From positions 1 through 64,000 of the forward strand of contig CAVYPM010000021.1 of NCBI GenBank assembly GCA_963770375.1: a stretch of 64,000 bases of DNA. The letters are read 5' to 3'. Source of the stretch: DASVBE01 sp963770375 (GTDB taxonomy: Bacteria > Actinomycetota > Actinomycetes > Streptosporangiales > Streptosporangiaceae). The notes below the pieces were generated by a model. That model searched no databases and had not been told where the DNA came from. It was given only the letters and a program-made list of their open reading frames with translations. The translations under genes and the position numbers were made by a program. Positions 51,386 to 59,561 of the stretch are shown here, piece by piece (the first letter of the stretch is position 1; each line of letters begins with the position of its first letter).

Positions 51386-51846
51386 AGCAGCGCGACCGGG
51401 TGACGATGACGGCGGACGAGGCCCAGGCCCTGCTGGCCTCCTCGCGCAAGCTGCAGCTGGCCACGCTCAACCCGGACGGCACGCCGCACCTGGTCACGAT
51501 GTTCTACGTCCTGCAGGACGGCCAGATCGCGTTCTGGACCTACCGGGCCTCGCAGAAGGCCAGGAACCTGGCCCGCGACCCCCGGGTGACCTGCCTGGTG
51601 GAGACCGGCGAGGACTACTTCGAGCTGCGCGGGGTGCAGGTCGTGGGCACGGTCCGGTGCGTCGAGGACCCCGACGGCGTGCTGGAGATCGGCCGCGGCG
51701 TCGCGGCCGCGATGGCCGGCGGCCCGGACGGCGTGGTCGAGGAGTACGTGCAGCAGGCGGCCCGCAAGCGCGTCGGCTACCTCGTGCAGCCGGCCCGGAT
51801 CATCTCCTGGGACCACCGCAAGCTGGTCACCCCGGCCGCGCCCTGA
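51382..51846 (+). CDS. PPOX-class flavin/F420-dependent oxidoreductase
   Basis: 154-residue split-barrel protein of the pyridoxamine-phosphate-oxidase/FDOR superfamily. LQLATLNPDGTPHLVTMFYVLQDGQIAFWTYRASQKARNLARDPRVTCLVE is the cofactor-binding beta-barrel core. These proteins use F420 or FMN to reduce small molecules. Overlaps the SDR stop (GTGA), so it is co-translated in the steroid operon; a reductase role on a steroid-derived intermediate is inferred from context only. Confidence 0.82.
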   Translation: MKQRDRVTMTADEAQALLASSRKLQLATLNPDGTPHLVTMFYVLQDGQIAFWTYRASQKARNLARDPRVTCLVETGEDYFELRGVQVVGTVRCVEDPDGVLEIGRGVAAAMAGGPDGVVEEYVQQAARKRVGYLVQPARIISWDHRKLVTPAAP

Positions 51847-51870
51847 CCGGCGCCAGCGCCGGCCCGGGGC

Positions 51871-53175
51871 TCAGGGCACCGACCGGATCCGCTGGACCAG
51901 GACCGAGCCGGTCACCACGACCACGGCGACGGTCAGGTACAGCGACGTGTACCCGCCCAGCTGGCTGACCAGCGGCGCGGCGATCGCCGGGGCGAGCACC
52001 TGCGGCCCGGAGTTGGCGATGTTGATCAGGCCCAGGTCCTTGGCCCGGCCCTCGGCCGACGGCAGCACCTGGGTGACGAGCGCCGCGTCCACCGACAGGT
52101 AGACCCCGAATCCGAGACCGGCCAGCCCGGCCGCGGCGATCGTGGCCGACCAGGTCGGCCGCAGCGCGAGCAGCAGCGCCGCAGTCGCCATGACCAGCCC
52201 GGCGATCGTGACCGGCAGCTTGCGGCGGCCGGTCCGGTCGGAGATCACGCCGCCGGCCACCGCGGTCAGCGCGACCCCGGCCAGGTACACCAGGATCAGG
52301 ATCACCAGACCGTCCTCGGCCTTGTGGCCGGGGAACAGCTGGCTGTAGTGCAGCCGGTCGCGCAGGAAGTACAGCAGGTAAAGCAGCGTCATCCCGTTGC
52401 CGAGGTTGACCGCGAACCGGGTCAGCCAGGCCCAGGCGAAGTCCGGGTACCGCCGCGGGCTCAGCCAGAACGACCGGGCGAAGTCCGGCCACGACCACGG
52501 CGGCCGCGCGCCGGCAGGCATCGGCGAATCCGGCGTGCCCAGCGCGAACGGCAGGGTGCAGGCCACCACGCAGGCGGCCAGCAGCGCGTACCCGGCGTTG
52601 CCGGTGACGACCTTGGTGACCAGCACGACGGCGAGCAGCACGCCCACCGACTGGGGCAGGCCGATCCAGCCGGACACCGTGCCGCGCTGCTCGACCGGCA
52701 CGTGGTCGGGCACGGCCGCGCTGAGGCTGGCCTGCAGCGCGTTCAGCCCGGCCTGGGCCAGGCACCAGCCGGCGATGACGCCGGCCAGCGTGTGCTGGCC
52801 GGCCAGGAAGGCCAGCGCGGCCCCGCCCGCCAGCGCGCCGCCCACCAGCCACGGCCGCCGCCGCCCGAACCGGCTGACGGTGCGGTCCGACAGCGCCCCG
52901 GCGACCGGGTTGGCGATCATCGCCACCGCCGCGCCCAGCCCGGTCACCACGCCGAGCACCGCGACCTTGTGGGCGGACCCGGCGATGTCCTGGACCTGGT
53001 TGGGGAGCAGGACGGAGATCGGGCCGAGGTAGGCCAGGTACAGCCCAAGGTTGGCCAGCGCGATCAGCGCGATCCAGCGCCGTCCGACCCGCTGCGTGGG
53101 CTCGGCCGGCCCGCCGTCCGGTTGGCGGGCCGGCGCGGCCCCGGGCCCAGTCCGGCGGGCCCTGCCGAGCGTCAC
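51871..53175 (-). CDS. MFS transporter (12-helix, GPH/SLC45-like)
   Basis: 434-residue membrane transporter. Loop 2-3 motif GALSDRTVSRFGRRRPWLVGG and the second-half copy GGVISDRTGRRKLPV mark the MFS duplication; helices are evenly spaced. RRRPW is typical of the sugar/nucleoside GPH and SLC45-like branches. Its start overlaps the aldehyde dehydrogenase stop by 4 nt, so it belongs to the KstR1-box-controlled pair and may import a steroid or export an acid. The substrate is unknown. Confidence 0.83.
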   Translation of the reverse strand: MTLGRARRTGPGAAPARQPDGGPAEPTQRVGRRWIALIALANLGLYLAYLGPISVLLPNQVQDIAGSAHKVAVLGVVTGLGAAVAMIANPVAGALSDRTVSRFGRRRPWLVGGALAGGAALAFLAGQHTLAGVIAGWCLAQAGLNALQASLSAAVPDHVPVEQRGTVSGWIGLPQSVGVLLAVVLVTKVVTGNAGYALLAACVVACTLPFALGTPDSPMPAGARPPWSWPDFARSFWLSPRRYPDFAWAWLTRFAVNLGNGMTLLYLLYFLRDRLHYSQLFPGHKAEDGLVILILVYLAGVALTAVAGGVISDRTGRRKLPVTIAGLVMATAALLLALRPTWSATIAAAGLAGLGFGVYLSVDAALVTQVLPSAEGRAKDLGLINIANSGPQVLAPAIAAPLVSQLGGYTSLYLTVAVVVVTGSVLVQRIRSVP

Positions 53176-54680
53176 ATCATCTCGTCGGTGAACGGCAGGA
53201 ACACCGTCTTGACCTCGGTGTAGGCCTCGATCGCGGTGCGCCCGCCCTCCCGGCCAAGCCCGGACTGCCGGTAACCGCCGAACGCCGCGTGCGGCTCCAG
53301 CGTGTAGCCGTTGATGCCGACGGTGCCCGCCCGCAGCGCCTTGGTCAGCCGCATCGCCCGCTTGACGTTGCCGGTCCACACGGTGGCGGCCAGCCCGTAC
53401 TCGGTGTCGTTGGCGATCCGCACGGCCTCGTCCTCGTCGGTGAACGGGATCACCGAGAGCACCGGGCCGAAGATCTCCTCCCGGGCGATCTGCATGTCGT
53501 TGTTCACGTCGGTGAACAGCGTCGGCGCGACGAAGTTCCCCGCCGCCAGGTCGCCCTCGCTGCGGGTGCCGCCGCTGACCAGCGTGGCCCCCTCGGCCTG
53601 GCCCGCCTCGATCAGCGAGAGCACCCGGTCCAGCTGGCGGGTGTTGATCAGCGGCGAGGCGGTCACCGCCGGGTCGAACGGGTTGCCGTAGCTGACCATG
53701 CCCGCGATGGCCTGGGAGACGCCAAGGAACTCCTCGGCCACGTCGCGGTGCACCAGGGCCCGGGTCTGGGCCAGGCAGACCTGGCCGGACAGCCCCAGGG
53801 TGACCGTGCCCATGGTCAGCGCCGCGGCGGTGCCCACGTCGGCGTCGGCGAAGATCAGCGCCGGGCTCTTGCCGCCCAGCTCCAGGCTGACCCGCTTGAA
53901 GCCGTCCGCGGCCGCGTGCATGATCTTGCGGCCGACCGCCCGGCTGCCGGTGAACGAGAGCTTGTCGACCATCGGGTGGCTGATCAGCGCGTCGCCGGTG
54001 GGCTCGCCCGGGCCGGTGACGATGTTCAGCACGCCCGGGGGCAGCCCGGCCTCTTCCATCAGCCGGGCCAGCCGGAGGACCGCGAACGTGGCGTACTCCG
54101 ACGGCTTGGCCACGATCGTGCAGCCCGCGGCCAGCGCCGGGGCCGCCTTCTGGGCGAACAGCAGCAGCGGCGCGTTCCACGGGATCACCGCGCCGACCAC
54201 GCCGACCGGCTCGCGCAGCGTCATCACCAGGTGATCGCCGCCCTGGAACGGCGGCAGCGTCTCCCCGCCGAGCTTGTCCACCCAGCCGGCGTGATGCTCG
54301 AAGATGTCGGCCACCATGTTCGCGGACATCCCGTACACCGAGCCGAAGCTCAGCGGCACGCTGTTGTCCAGGGCCTGCAGCGCGAGCAGCTCGTCGCCGT
54401 GCTCGCGGACCAGCTCCGCGATCCGGCGCAGCACCCGGATCCGCTCGCCGGCCCGGGTCCGCGGCCAGGGCCCTTCGTCGAAGGCCTTCCGCGCGGCGCG
54501 CACGGCCTGGTCCACGTCCTGGGGGCCGGCAATGGGGAACGAGGCGACGTCTTCGCCGGTCGCCGGGTGCCGGTGGTCCCAGGTCTCGCCGGAGCTGGCG
54601 GGCACCCACTCCCCGCCGATCAGCAGGAGCCCGTCGCCGAGCCCGACCTCGTCGCGGTGCGGCTTGATGGAAGCGACCAT
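53172..54680 (-). CDS. Aldehyde dehydrogenase, KstR-box controlled
   Basis: 502-residue NAD(P)-dependent aldehyde dehydrogenase. PWNAPLLLFAQKAAPALAAGCT loop, Glu in SLELGGKSPALIF, catalytic Cys in GLSGQVCLAQTR, and C-terminal AAFGGYRQSGLGREGG. Full length. ATG 54680 is 66 nt from a perfect KstR1-type box. In a steroid-degrading cell it could oxidise an aldehyde formed from the terminal alcohol of the side chain or from a retro-aldol step. It forms an operon with the MFS gene. Confidence 0.88.
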   Translation of the reverse strand: MVASIKPHRDEVGLGDGLLLIGGEWVPASSGETWDHRHPATGEDVASFPIAGPQDVDQAVRAARKAFDEGPWPRTRAGERIRVLRRIAELVREHGDELLALQALDNSVPLSFGSVYGMSANMVADIFEHHAGWVDKLGGETLPPFQGGDHLVMTLREPVGVVGAVIPWNAPLLLFAQKAAPALAAGCTIVAKPSEYATFAVLRLARLMEEAGLPPGVLNIVTGPGEPTGDALISHPMVDKLSFTGSRAVGRKIMHAAADGFKRVSLELGGKSPALIFADADVGTAAALTMGTVTLGLSGQVCLAQTRALVHRDVAEEFLGVSQAIAGMVSYGNPFDPAVTASPLINTRQLDRVLSLIEAGQAEGATLVSGGTRSEGDLAAGNFVAPTLFTDVNNDMQIAREEIFGPVLSVIPFTDEDEAVRIANDTEYGLAATVWTGNVKRAMRLTKALRAGTVGINGYTLEPHAAFGGYRQSGLGREGGRTAIEAYTEVKTVFLPFTDEMM

Positions 54681-54745
54681 GGCAAAGCTCCTTACGGCCG
54701 GAGGCGCCCGCGCGCAGACTGCACTTCCAGAGAACAGTGTCAATA

Positions 54746-54759
54746 TAGAACACGTTCTA
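54746..54759. promoter_or_regulatory. KstR1-type operator, perfect
   Basis: TAGAAC-AC-GTTCTA, perfect palindrome matching the KstR consensus (TnnAACnnGTTnnA). 66 nt upstream of the aldehyde dehydrogenase; 16 nt beyond the stop of the third SDR. Confidence 0.85.
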
Positions 54760-54774
54760 GTCGTCGTAAGGAGA

Positions 54775-55569
54775 CTACACCGGGCCCTTCGCCGCCGCCA
54801 GGTACGCCGGCCGCTCGCCGCCGCCGTGCAGAAGCAGGGATGCGCCGGTGACGTAGGAAGCCTGGGCGGAGGCCAGGAACAGGCAGGCACCAGCCACGTC
54901 GGCCGGGGTGGCCATCCGGCCCATCGGGATGGTCCGGCCGATCCCGGCCATCGCCTCGGCGTCGCCGAAATGCTGCGCGGCCCCGGCCGGCGTCTCCACC
55001 GGCCCGACCACGACCGTGTTCACCCGGACGGCGGGCGCCCACTCCACGGCCAGGCTGGTAGCCAGGCTGGCCAGGCCCGCCTTGGCCGCGCCGTACGCGG
55101 CCGTGCCCGGCGACGGCCGGATCCCGCTGACGCTGCCGATCATGACGATCGACCCGCCGCCGTCCTGCGCCTTGCATGATCCGGTTGGCGGCCTGGGACA
55201 CGTGCAGCGGCGCGATCAGGTTGAGCTCAATGATCTTCGAGTGGAAGCGCGGCGACGCGGTGGCAGCCTCCGCGTAGGGCGCCCCGCCCGCGTTGTTCAC
55301 CACCACATCCAGCCGCCCGAACCGGTCCGCGGTCTCCGCAACCACCCGCTCTGCCTGCGCCGGATCCCGCACATCAGCCTGGCTGAAAACGGCGCCTCCG
55401 CCCGCCCGCCTCAGGCAGCGCGGTCTCGTCCACGGGTGGCGTCCGCCCGCAGACCAGCACGTCAGCGCCAGCCGCCAGGAACGCCGAAGCGATGCCCGCG
55501 CCGATCCCCCTGGTCCCGCCGGTGACAAGCACCGCCCGTCCCGCGAAGTCGCTGCTGTCTGCCGGACAT
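54775..55569 (-). CDS. SDR family dehydrogenase (frameshifted)
   Basis: Classical SDR spread over three frames: AVLVTGGTRGIGAGIASAFLAAGADVLVCGR, then QADVRDPAQAERVV..FGRLDVVVNNAGGAPYA, then MIGSVSGIRPSPGTAAYGAAKAGLASL and SYVTGASLLLHGG. Each junction fits one extra base (near 55400 and 55175). A third extra base near 55551 would connect ATG 55569 (MSGRQQ) to the conserved start, otherwise GTG 55592 inside the KstR2-type operator must serve. About 255 residues. Divergent from echA20; related to the SDRs of the KstR2 regulon (Rv3549c type) by position. Confidence 0.78.
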
Positions 55570-55590
55570 GGCCCACATGCTAGGCCCGGC

Positions 55591-55608
55591 ACCAAGCAAG
55601 CGATAGGC
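55591..55608. promoter_or_regulatory. KstR2-type operator before SDR
   Basis: ACCAAGCAAGCGATAGGC, on the promoter side of the SDR at 54775-55569. Confidence 0.7.
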
Positions 55609-55891
55609 CGCTCAACCGTGGCAGGGCGCTCAGGCGGCAGGCTCGACGGCGGCCTCGCAAGCCGCGGCTACGACTCGTCGCCTAGACAATCCGGCCAGCG
55701 CTTGACGTGCCGCGCTCCTGGGATGGCGCGCTGGCGGCACGGGGCGGGGCGGCCGCCCGGAGACGCGGCCGCCCCGCCCCATCCCGTCAGCCGCAGGCGA
55801 CTACCACGGCCGGGCTTGACCGACGCCATCGGTCCACCATAGAGGCGCCCTGCGCCGCCGGTCCCCCGGTTATCTGCGTGCTAGGGTCGGC
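55609..55891. other. Intergenic between divergent SDR and echA20, with strong hairpin
   Basis: About 280 nt without a gene, flanked by two KstR2-type operators. In the middle a perfect 16-bp stem (55741-55756 with 55765-55780, loop 8 nt, arm GGGGCGGGGCGGCCGC) interrupts it. It is not at the end of any gene, so it may isolate the two promoters or be a relic of a lost gene. Confidence 0.6.
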
Positions 55892-55909
55892 ACCAAGCAA
55901 ACGCTAGGT
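55892..55909. promoter_or_regulatory. KstR2-type operator before echA20
   Basis: ACCAAGC-AAAC-GCTAGGT, the most symmetric copy in the window, 64 nt upstream of the echA20 start. Confidence 0.8.
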
Positions 55910-55972
55910 CGAGCACGGCAGGTGGGCGCCTTGGCTTGGCCTGGCGCCCCGGTGACCAGCGAGGACGTTGCG

Positions 55973-56716
55973 ATGGGAATCGAGGTTCGCAGCAGCGGCG
56001 GTGTTGCCGAGATCGTTATTGATTACCCGCCGGTCAACGCAATTCCTGTGCAGGGCTGGTTTGATCTTGCGCACGCTGTTACCGCGGCGGGCGACGACCC
56101 TGATGTGCGGGTTGTGGTCCTTGCTGCTGAAGGGCGCGGGTTCTGCGCTGGGGTGGACATCAAGGAGATGCAGCGCACTCCGGGGCACGAGGCGCTGGTC
56201 GGGGCCAACCGGGGCTGCTTTGCGGCATTCGCCGCGGTGTACGACTGCGCGGTGCCGGTGATCGTTGCGGTGCAGGGCTTCTGCCTGGGGGGCGGGGTGG
56301 GCCTGGCCGGGAATGCCGACATCGTTGTTGCGGCGCAGGGCGCCACGTTCGGCCTGCCTGAGGTGGACCGCGGGGCGCTGGGGGCGGCTACGCACCTGGC
56401 CCGGCTCGTGCCGCAGCAGCTGATGCGGACGATGGTCTACACCTGCCGCCCGGTCACCGCCGAGCAGCTGCTGGTGTTTGGGACTGTGCTTGATGTGGTG
56501 CCGCCAGAGGAGCTTCGGGGGGCGGCGGTCACGCTGGCGGGCGAGATCGCCGCCAAGGACCCGGCCGTGATACGGCTGGCCAAGCAGTCGCTCAACGGGA
56601 TCGACCCGGTGGATGTGAAGCGGTCCTACCGGTATGAGCAGGGCTTTACGTTCGAGCTCAATCTCACTGGGGCTGGTGACACGGCCCGCCAGGCCTTCGT
56701 GGACGGCTCGCAGTGA
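55973..56716 (+). CDS. echA20: EchA20: steroid C/D-ring enoyl-CoA hydratase-fold hydrolase
   Basis: 247-residue crotonase-fold enzyme. IDYPPVNAIPVQGWFDLAHAVTAAG, GFCAGVDIKEMQRTPG, ANRGCFAAFAAVYDCAVPVI, FGLPEVDRGALGAATHL and YRYEQGFTFELNL line up with M. tuberculosis EchA20 (Rv3550) as I know it. EchA20 opens the steroid D-ring by hydrolysing the ketone ring of a HIEC-CoA-type intermediate. ATG 55973 is preferred; a GTG 18 nt earlier is possible. First gene of an operon with ipdA, ipdB and ipdC, each with 4-nt overlaps, behind a KstR2-type operator. Confidence 0.92.
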   Translation: MGIEVRSSGGVAEIVIDYPPVNAIPVQGWFDLAHAVTAAGDDPDVRVVVLAAEGRGFCAGVDIKEMQRTPGHEALVGANRGCFAAFAAVYDCAVPVIVAVQGFCLGGGVGLAGNADIVVAAQGATFGLPEVDRGALGAATHLARLVPQQLMRTMVYTCRPVTAEQLLVFGTVLDVVPPEELRGAAVTLAGEIAAKDPAVIRLAKQSLNGIDPVDVKRSYRYEQGFTFELNLTGAGDTARQAFVDGSQ

Positions 56717-57666
56717 CCAGCAGCACCCCCGCCGTGGCCCGGTCTGCCGGTCCCACCAGCTCCGCAAACCTCACCAGTCACACCGGCCCCGCCGGCAGGC
56801 TGATGAGCCCGGATCAGGTTGCCGGGGAGCTGCGGTCCGGGATGACGATCGGGATTGGGGGGTGGGGGTCGCGGCGCAAGCCGATGGCCCTTGTGCGGGC
56901 CATTCTGCGGGCCGGGCTGGACGATCTGACCGTGGTCTCTTATGGGGGGCCCGATGTGGGGCTGCTTGTTGCGTTCGGGCGGGTGCGGCGGGTTGTTTGC
57001 GGCTTCGTTTCCCTCGACTCGATCGCGCTGGAGCCGCATTTCCGGCTCGGGCGGCAGCAGGGGCGGATCGAGCTGACCGAGGTGGACGAGGGGATGCTGC
57101 ACTGGGGGCTCCTCGCGGCCGCGCACCGGCTGCCGTTCCTTCCCATGCGGGCGGGGCTGGGGACTGATGTCCTGCGGGTCAACGCTGAGCTGCGGACGGT
57201 CCGCTCGCCTTATGACGACGGCGAGGAACTGGTGGCCATGCCGGCCTTGCGGCTCGATGCTGCGCTGGTTCACGTCAACCGGGCCGACGCCAACGGGAAC
57301 GGGCAGTATCTCGGGCCGGACCCGTACTTCGACGACCTGTTCTGCCTGGCCGCGGAGCGGGCCTACCTGTCGTGCGAGCAGGTGGTGCCGACAGCCGGGC
57401 TGCTGGACGGCGGGCCGCCGCAATCCCTGCTGATCAACCGGGCCATGGTGCACGGCGTGGCGCACACCCCGGGCGGCGCGCACTTCACCAGCTGCGTGCC
57501 GGACTACGGGCGGGACGAGGCGTTCCAGGCGCACTACGCGGCGTCGGCCCGCAGCCCGGAGGACTGGGAGCGGTTCCGCGGGGAGTTCCTGGATGGCGAC
57601 GAGGCGGACTACCAGAAGGCCGTACGGGAGTTCGCGGACCGTCAGGCCGCGGCGGCGGCGTCATGA
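56713..57666 (+). CDS. ipdA: IpdA: COCHEA-CoA hydrolase alpha subunit
   Basis: 317-residue protein of the CoA-transferase family. SGMTIGIGGWGSRRKPMALVRAIL, VVSYGGPDVGLL, EVDEGMLHWGLLAAAHRLPFLPMRAGLG, AMPALRLDAALVH, DPYFDDLFCLAAER and GGAHFTSCVPDYGRDEAFQ match IpdA (Rv3551) closely. IpdAB is a cyclic-ketone hydrolase that opens the last steroid ring (C ring) after EchA20. Starts GTG 56713 inside the echA20 stop. An N-terminal extension of about 30 residues relative to the mycobacterial protein suggests that an internal start (ATG 56803) is possible. Confidence 0.93.
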   Translation: MTSSTPAVARSAGPTSSANLTSHTGPAGRLMSPDQVAGELRSGMTIGIGGWGSRRKPMALVRAILRAGLDDLTVVSYGGPDVGLLVAFGRVRRVVCGFVSLDSIALEPHFRLGRQQGRIELTEVDEGMLHWGLLAAAHRLPFLPMRAGLGTDVLRVNAELRTVRSPYDDGEELVAMPALRLDAALVHVNRADANGNGQYLGPDPYFDDLFCLAAERAYLSCEQVVPTAGLLDGGPPQSLLINRAMVHGVAHTPGGAHFTSCVPDYGRDEAFQAHYAASARSPEDWERFRGEFLDGDEADYQKAVREFADRQAAAAAS

Positions 57667-58400
57667 GTGCTGAGCCGACCCGGGCCGAGGTCTGCGTTGT
57701 TGCGTGCGCGGAGGCGTGGCGCGGGGACGGCGCGATCCTGGCCAGCCCGATGGGGCTCATCCCCACGCTCGGGGCCCGGCTGGCGCGGCTCACGTTCGCG
57801 CCGGACCTGCTGCTGACCGACGGTGAGGCGCACCTGGTGGCGCCCGGCGGCGACGTTGTCGAGGGCTGGCTGCCGTACCGGTCGGTGTTCACGATGGTGG
57901 CCCGCGGGCACCGGCACGTGATGATGGGCGCCGCGCAGATTGACCGGTTCGGCAACCAGAACATCTCCTGCGTCGGCGACTGGGCCCGCCCCAAGGCCCA
58001 GCTGCTCGGCGTGCGCGGCGCGCCGGGCAACACGATCAACCACCCGACCAGTTACTGGATCCCGCGGCACTCCCGCCGGGTGTTCACCGAGCCGGTGGAC
58101 ATGGTCAGCGGGATGGGCTACGACCGGGCGGCGGCGCTCGGCCCGCGGGCGGCCCGGTTCCACGAGGTGCGGGTCGTGGTCACGAACCTGGCCGTGCTGG
58201 ACTTCGCCACCGCCCATAGCGGGATGCGCCTGCGGTCCGTGCACCCGGGGGTGTCCGTGGACGAGGTCACGGAGGCCACCGGGTTCCCGCTGGTGATCCC
58301 GCCCAGCGTGGCTCAGACCCGGCCGCCCACCCCGGCCGAGCTGGCGCTGATCCGCGGCACCCTGGACCCGGACCGGCACCGCGACGCGGAGCTGGGATGA
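57663..58400 (+). CDS. ipdB: IpdB: COCHEA-CoA hydrolase beta subunit
   Basis: 245-residue partner of IpdA. LLLTDGEAHLVA, GWLPYRSVFTMVARGHRHVMMGAAQIDRFGNQNIS, NTINHPTSYWIPRHSRRVF and VVTNLAVLDF are typical IpdB/CoA-transferase beta features. Overlaps ipdA by ATGA, as expected for subunits of one complex. Confidence 0.93.
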   Translation: MSAEPTRAEVCVVACAEAWRGDGAILASPMGLIPTLGARLARLTFAPDLLLTDGEAHLVAPGGDVVEGWLPYRSVFTMVARGHRHVMMGAAQIDRFGNQNISCVGDWARPKAQLLGVRGAPGNTINHPTSYWIPRHSRRVFTEPVDMVSGMGYDRAAALGPRAARFHEVRVVVTNLAVLDFATAHSGMRLRSVHPGVSVDEVTEATGFPLVIPPSVAQTRPPTPAELALIRGTLDPDRHRDAELG

Positions 58401-59518
58401 CCGCCCGGATCCGGACCCCGCTGACCGGCCTGCTCGGCATCGACTGCCCGGTCGTGCAGAGCGGCATGGGCTACGTGTCCGGGCCCCGCCTGGTCACCGC
58501 GGTGTCCCAGGCCGGCGGCCTGGGCATCATCGCCTCGGCCACGATGAGCCTGGCCGAGCTGGAGGCCGCGATCCGCGAGGTCAAGGCCAGGACCGGCGCC
58601 CCGTTCGGGGTGAACCTGCGGGCCGACGCGGCGGACGCGCGCGAGCGGGCCGAGCTGATCATCGCCGAGAAGGTGCCGGTGGCCTCGTTCGCGCTGGCCC
58701 CGACCCGGGAGCTGATCGCCGCCCTGCGCGGCGCCGGGGTGGTCACGATCGCCTCGGTGGGAGCCCGGCGGCACGCGGAGAAGGTCGCGGCGTGGGGCAT
58801 CGACGCGGTGATCGCCACCGGCGGCGAGGGCGGCGGGCACACCGGCGCGGTGCCGACCAGCCTGCTCATCCCCCAGGTGGTGGACGCCGTGGACATCCCG
58901 GTGATCGCGGCGGGCGGGTACTTCGACGGCCGCGGGCTGGCCTCCGCACTGGCCTACGGGGCGGCCGGGATCGCCATGGGCACCCGGTTCCTGCTGACCA
59001 GCGACAGCCCGGTGGCCGACGCGGTCAAGCAGGTCTACCTGGACGCCGATCTGGCCGGCACGGTCGTGACCACCAGGGTGGACGGAGTCCCGCACCGCGT
59101 CCTCCGTACCCCTTTGGTCGTGAAACTCGACCGGGCCGGACGATGGACGGGCCTGGTGCGGTCGGCCCGGAGCGCGGCCGCGTTCCGCGGGCTGTCCGGG
59201 CTGAGCTGGCGGGACCTGATCCGCCAGGGCCGGGCCATGCGCCGCGGCACGGAGCTGACCTGGGCCCAGGTGCTGATGGCCGCGAACACCCCGGTGCTGC
59301 TGCGGGCCGCGATGGTGGACGGCCGGCCCGACCTGGGGCTGATGTCGTCCGGCCAGGTCGCCGGCCTGATCACGGACCTGCCGTCGTGCGCGGAGCTGAT
59401 CGACTCGATCATGGCCGGGGCGCAGCAGCGGCTGGCCGCCCTCGGCGAACTGGCCGGGCCGGCAGCTGCCCTGCCGGCCCGGCCACCGCTCCCGGCTAGA
59501 CGGCCGCCCGAGGGGTAG
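58397..59518 (+). CDS. ipdC: IpdC: NPD-type flavin reductase of steroid ring degradation
   Basis: 373-residue FMN enzyme of the nitropropane-dioxygenase/enoyl-reductase II fold. PVVQSGMGYVSGPRLVTAVSQAGGLGIIAS, VIATGGEGGGHTG, PVIAAGGYFDGRGLASALAYGAAGIAMGTRFL are the conserved FMN-binding elements. In mycobacteria IpdC (Rv3553) acts on HIP-derived hydroxy-indane CoA esters. Overlaps ipdB by 4 nt; last gene of the operon. Confidence 0.9.
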   Translation: MTARIRTPLTGLLGIDCPVVQSGMGYVSGPRLVTAVSQAGGLGIIASATMSLAELEAAIREVKARTGAPFGVNLRADAADARERAELIIAEKVPVASFALAPTRELIAALRGAGVVTIASVGARRHAEKVAAWGIDAVIATGGEGGGHTGAVPTSLLIPQVVDAVDIPVIAAGGYFDGRGLASALAYGAAGIAMGTRFLLTSDSPVADAVKQVYLDADLAGTVVTTRVDGVPHRVLRTPLVVKLDRAGRWTGLVRSARSAAAFRGLSGLSWRDLIRQGRAMRRGTELTWAQVLMAANTPVLLRAAMVDGRPDLGLMSSGQVAGLITDLPSCAELIDSIMAGAQQRLAALGELAGPAAALPARPPLPARRPPEG

Positions 59519-59561
59519 GCAGCCGCCGCCGGAGACCCGCCGGCCGCACCCGGCGGGACGG

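Noticed and set aside
51871..54753. Single 960-codon minus-strand frame apparently fusing aldehyde dehydrogenase and MFS transporter
   Set aside because: Only the MFS part is in its true frame; the dehydrogenase is encoded in another frame with its own start and stop, overlapping by 4 nt.
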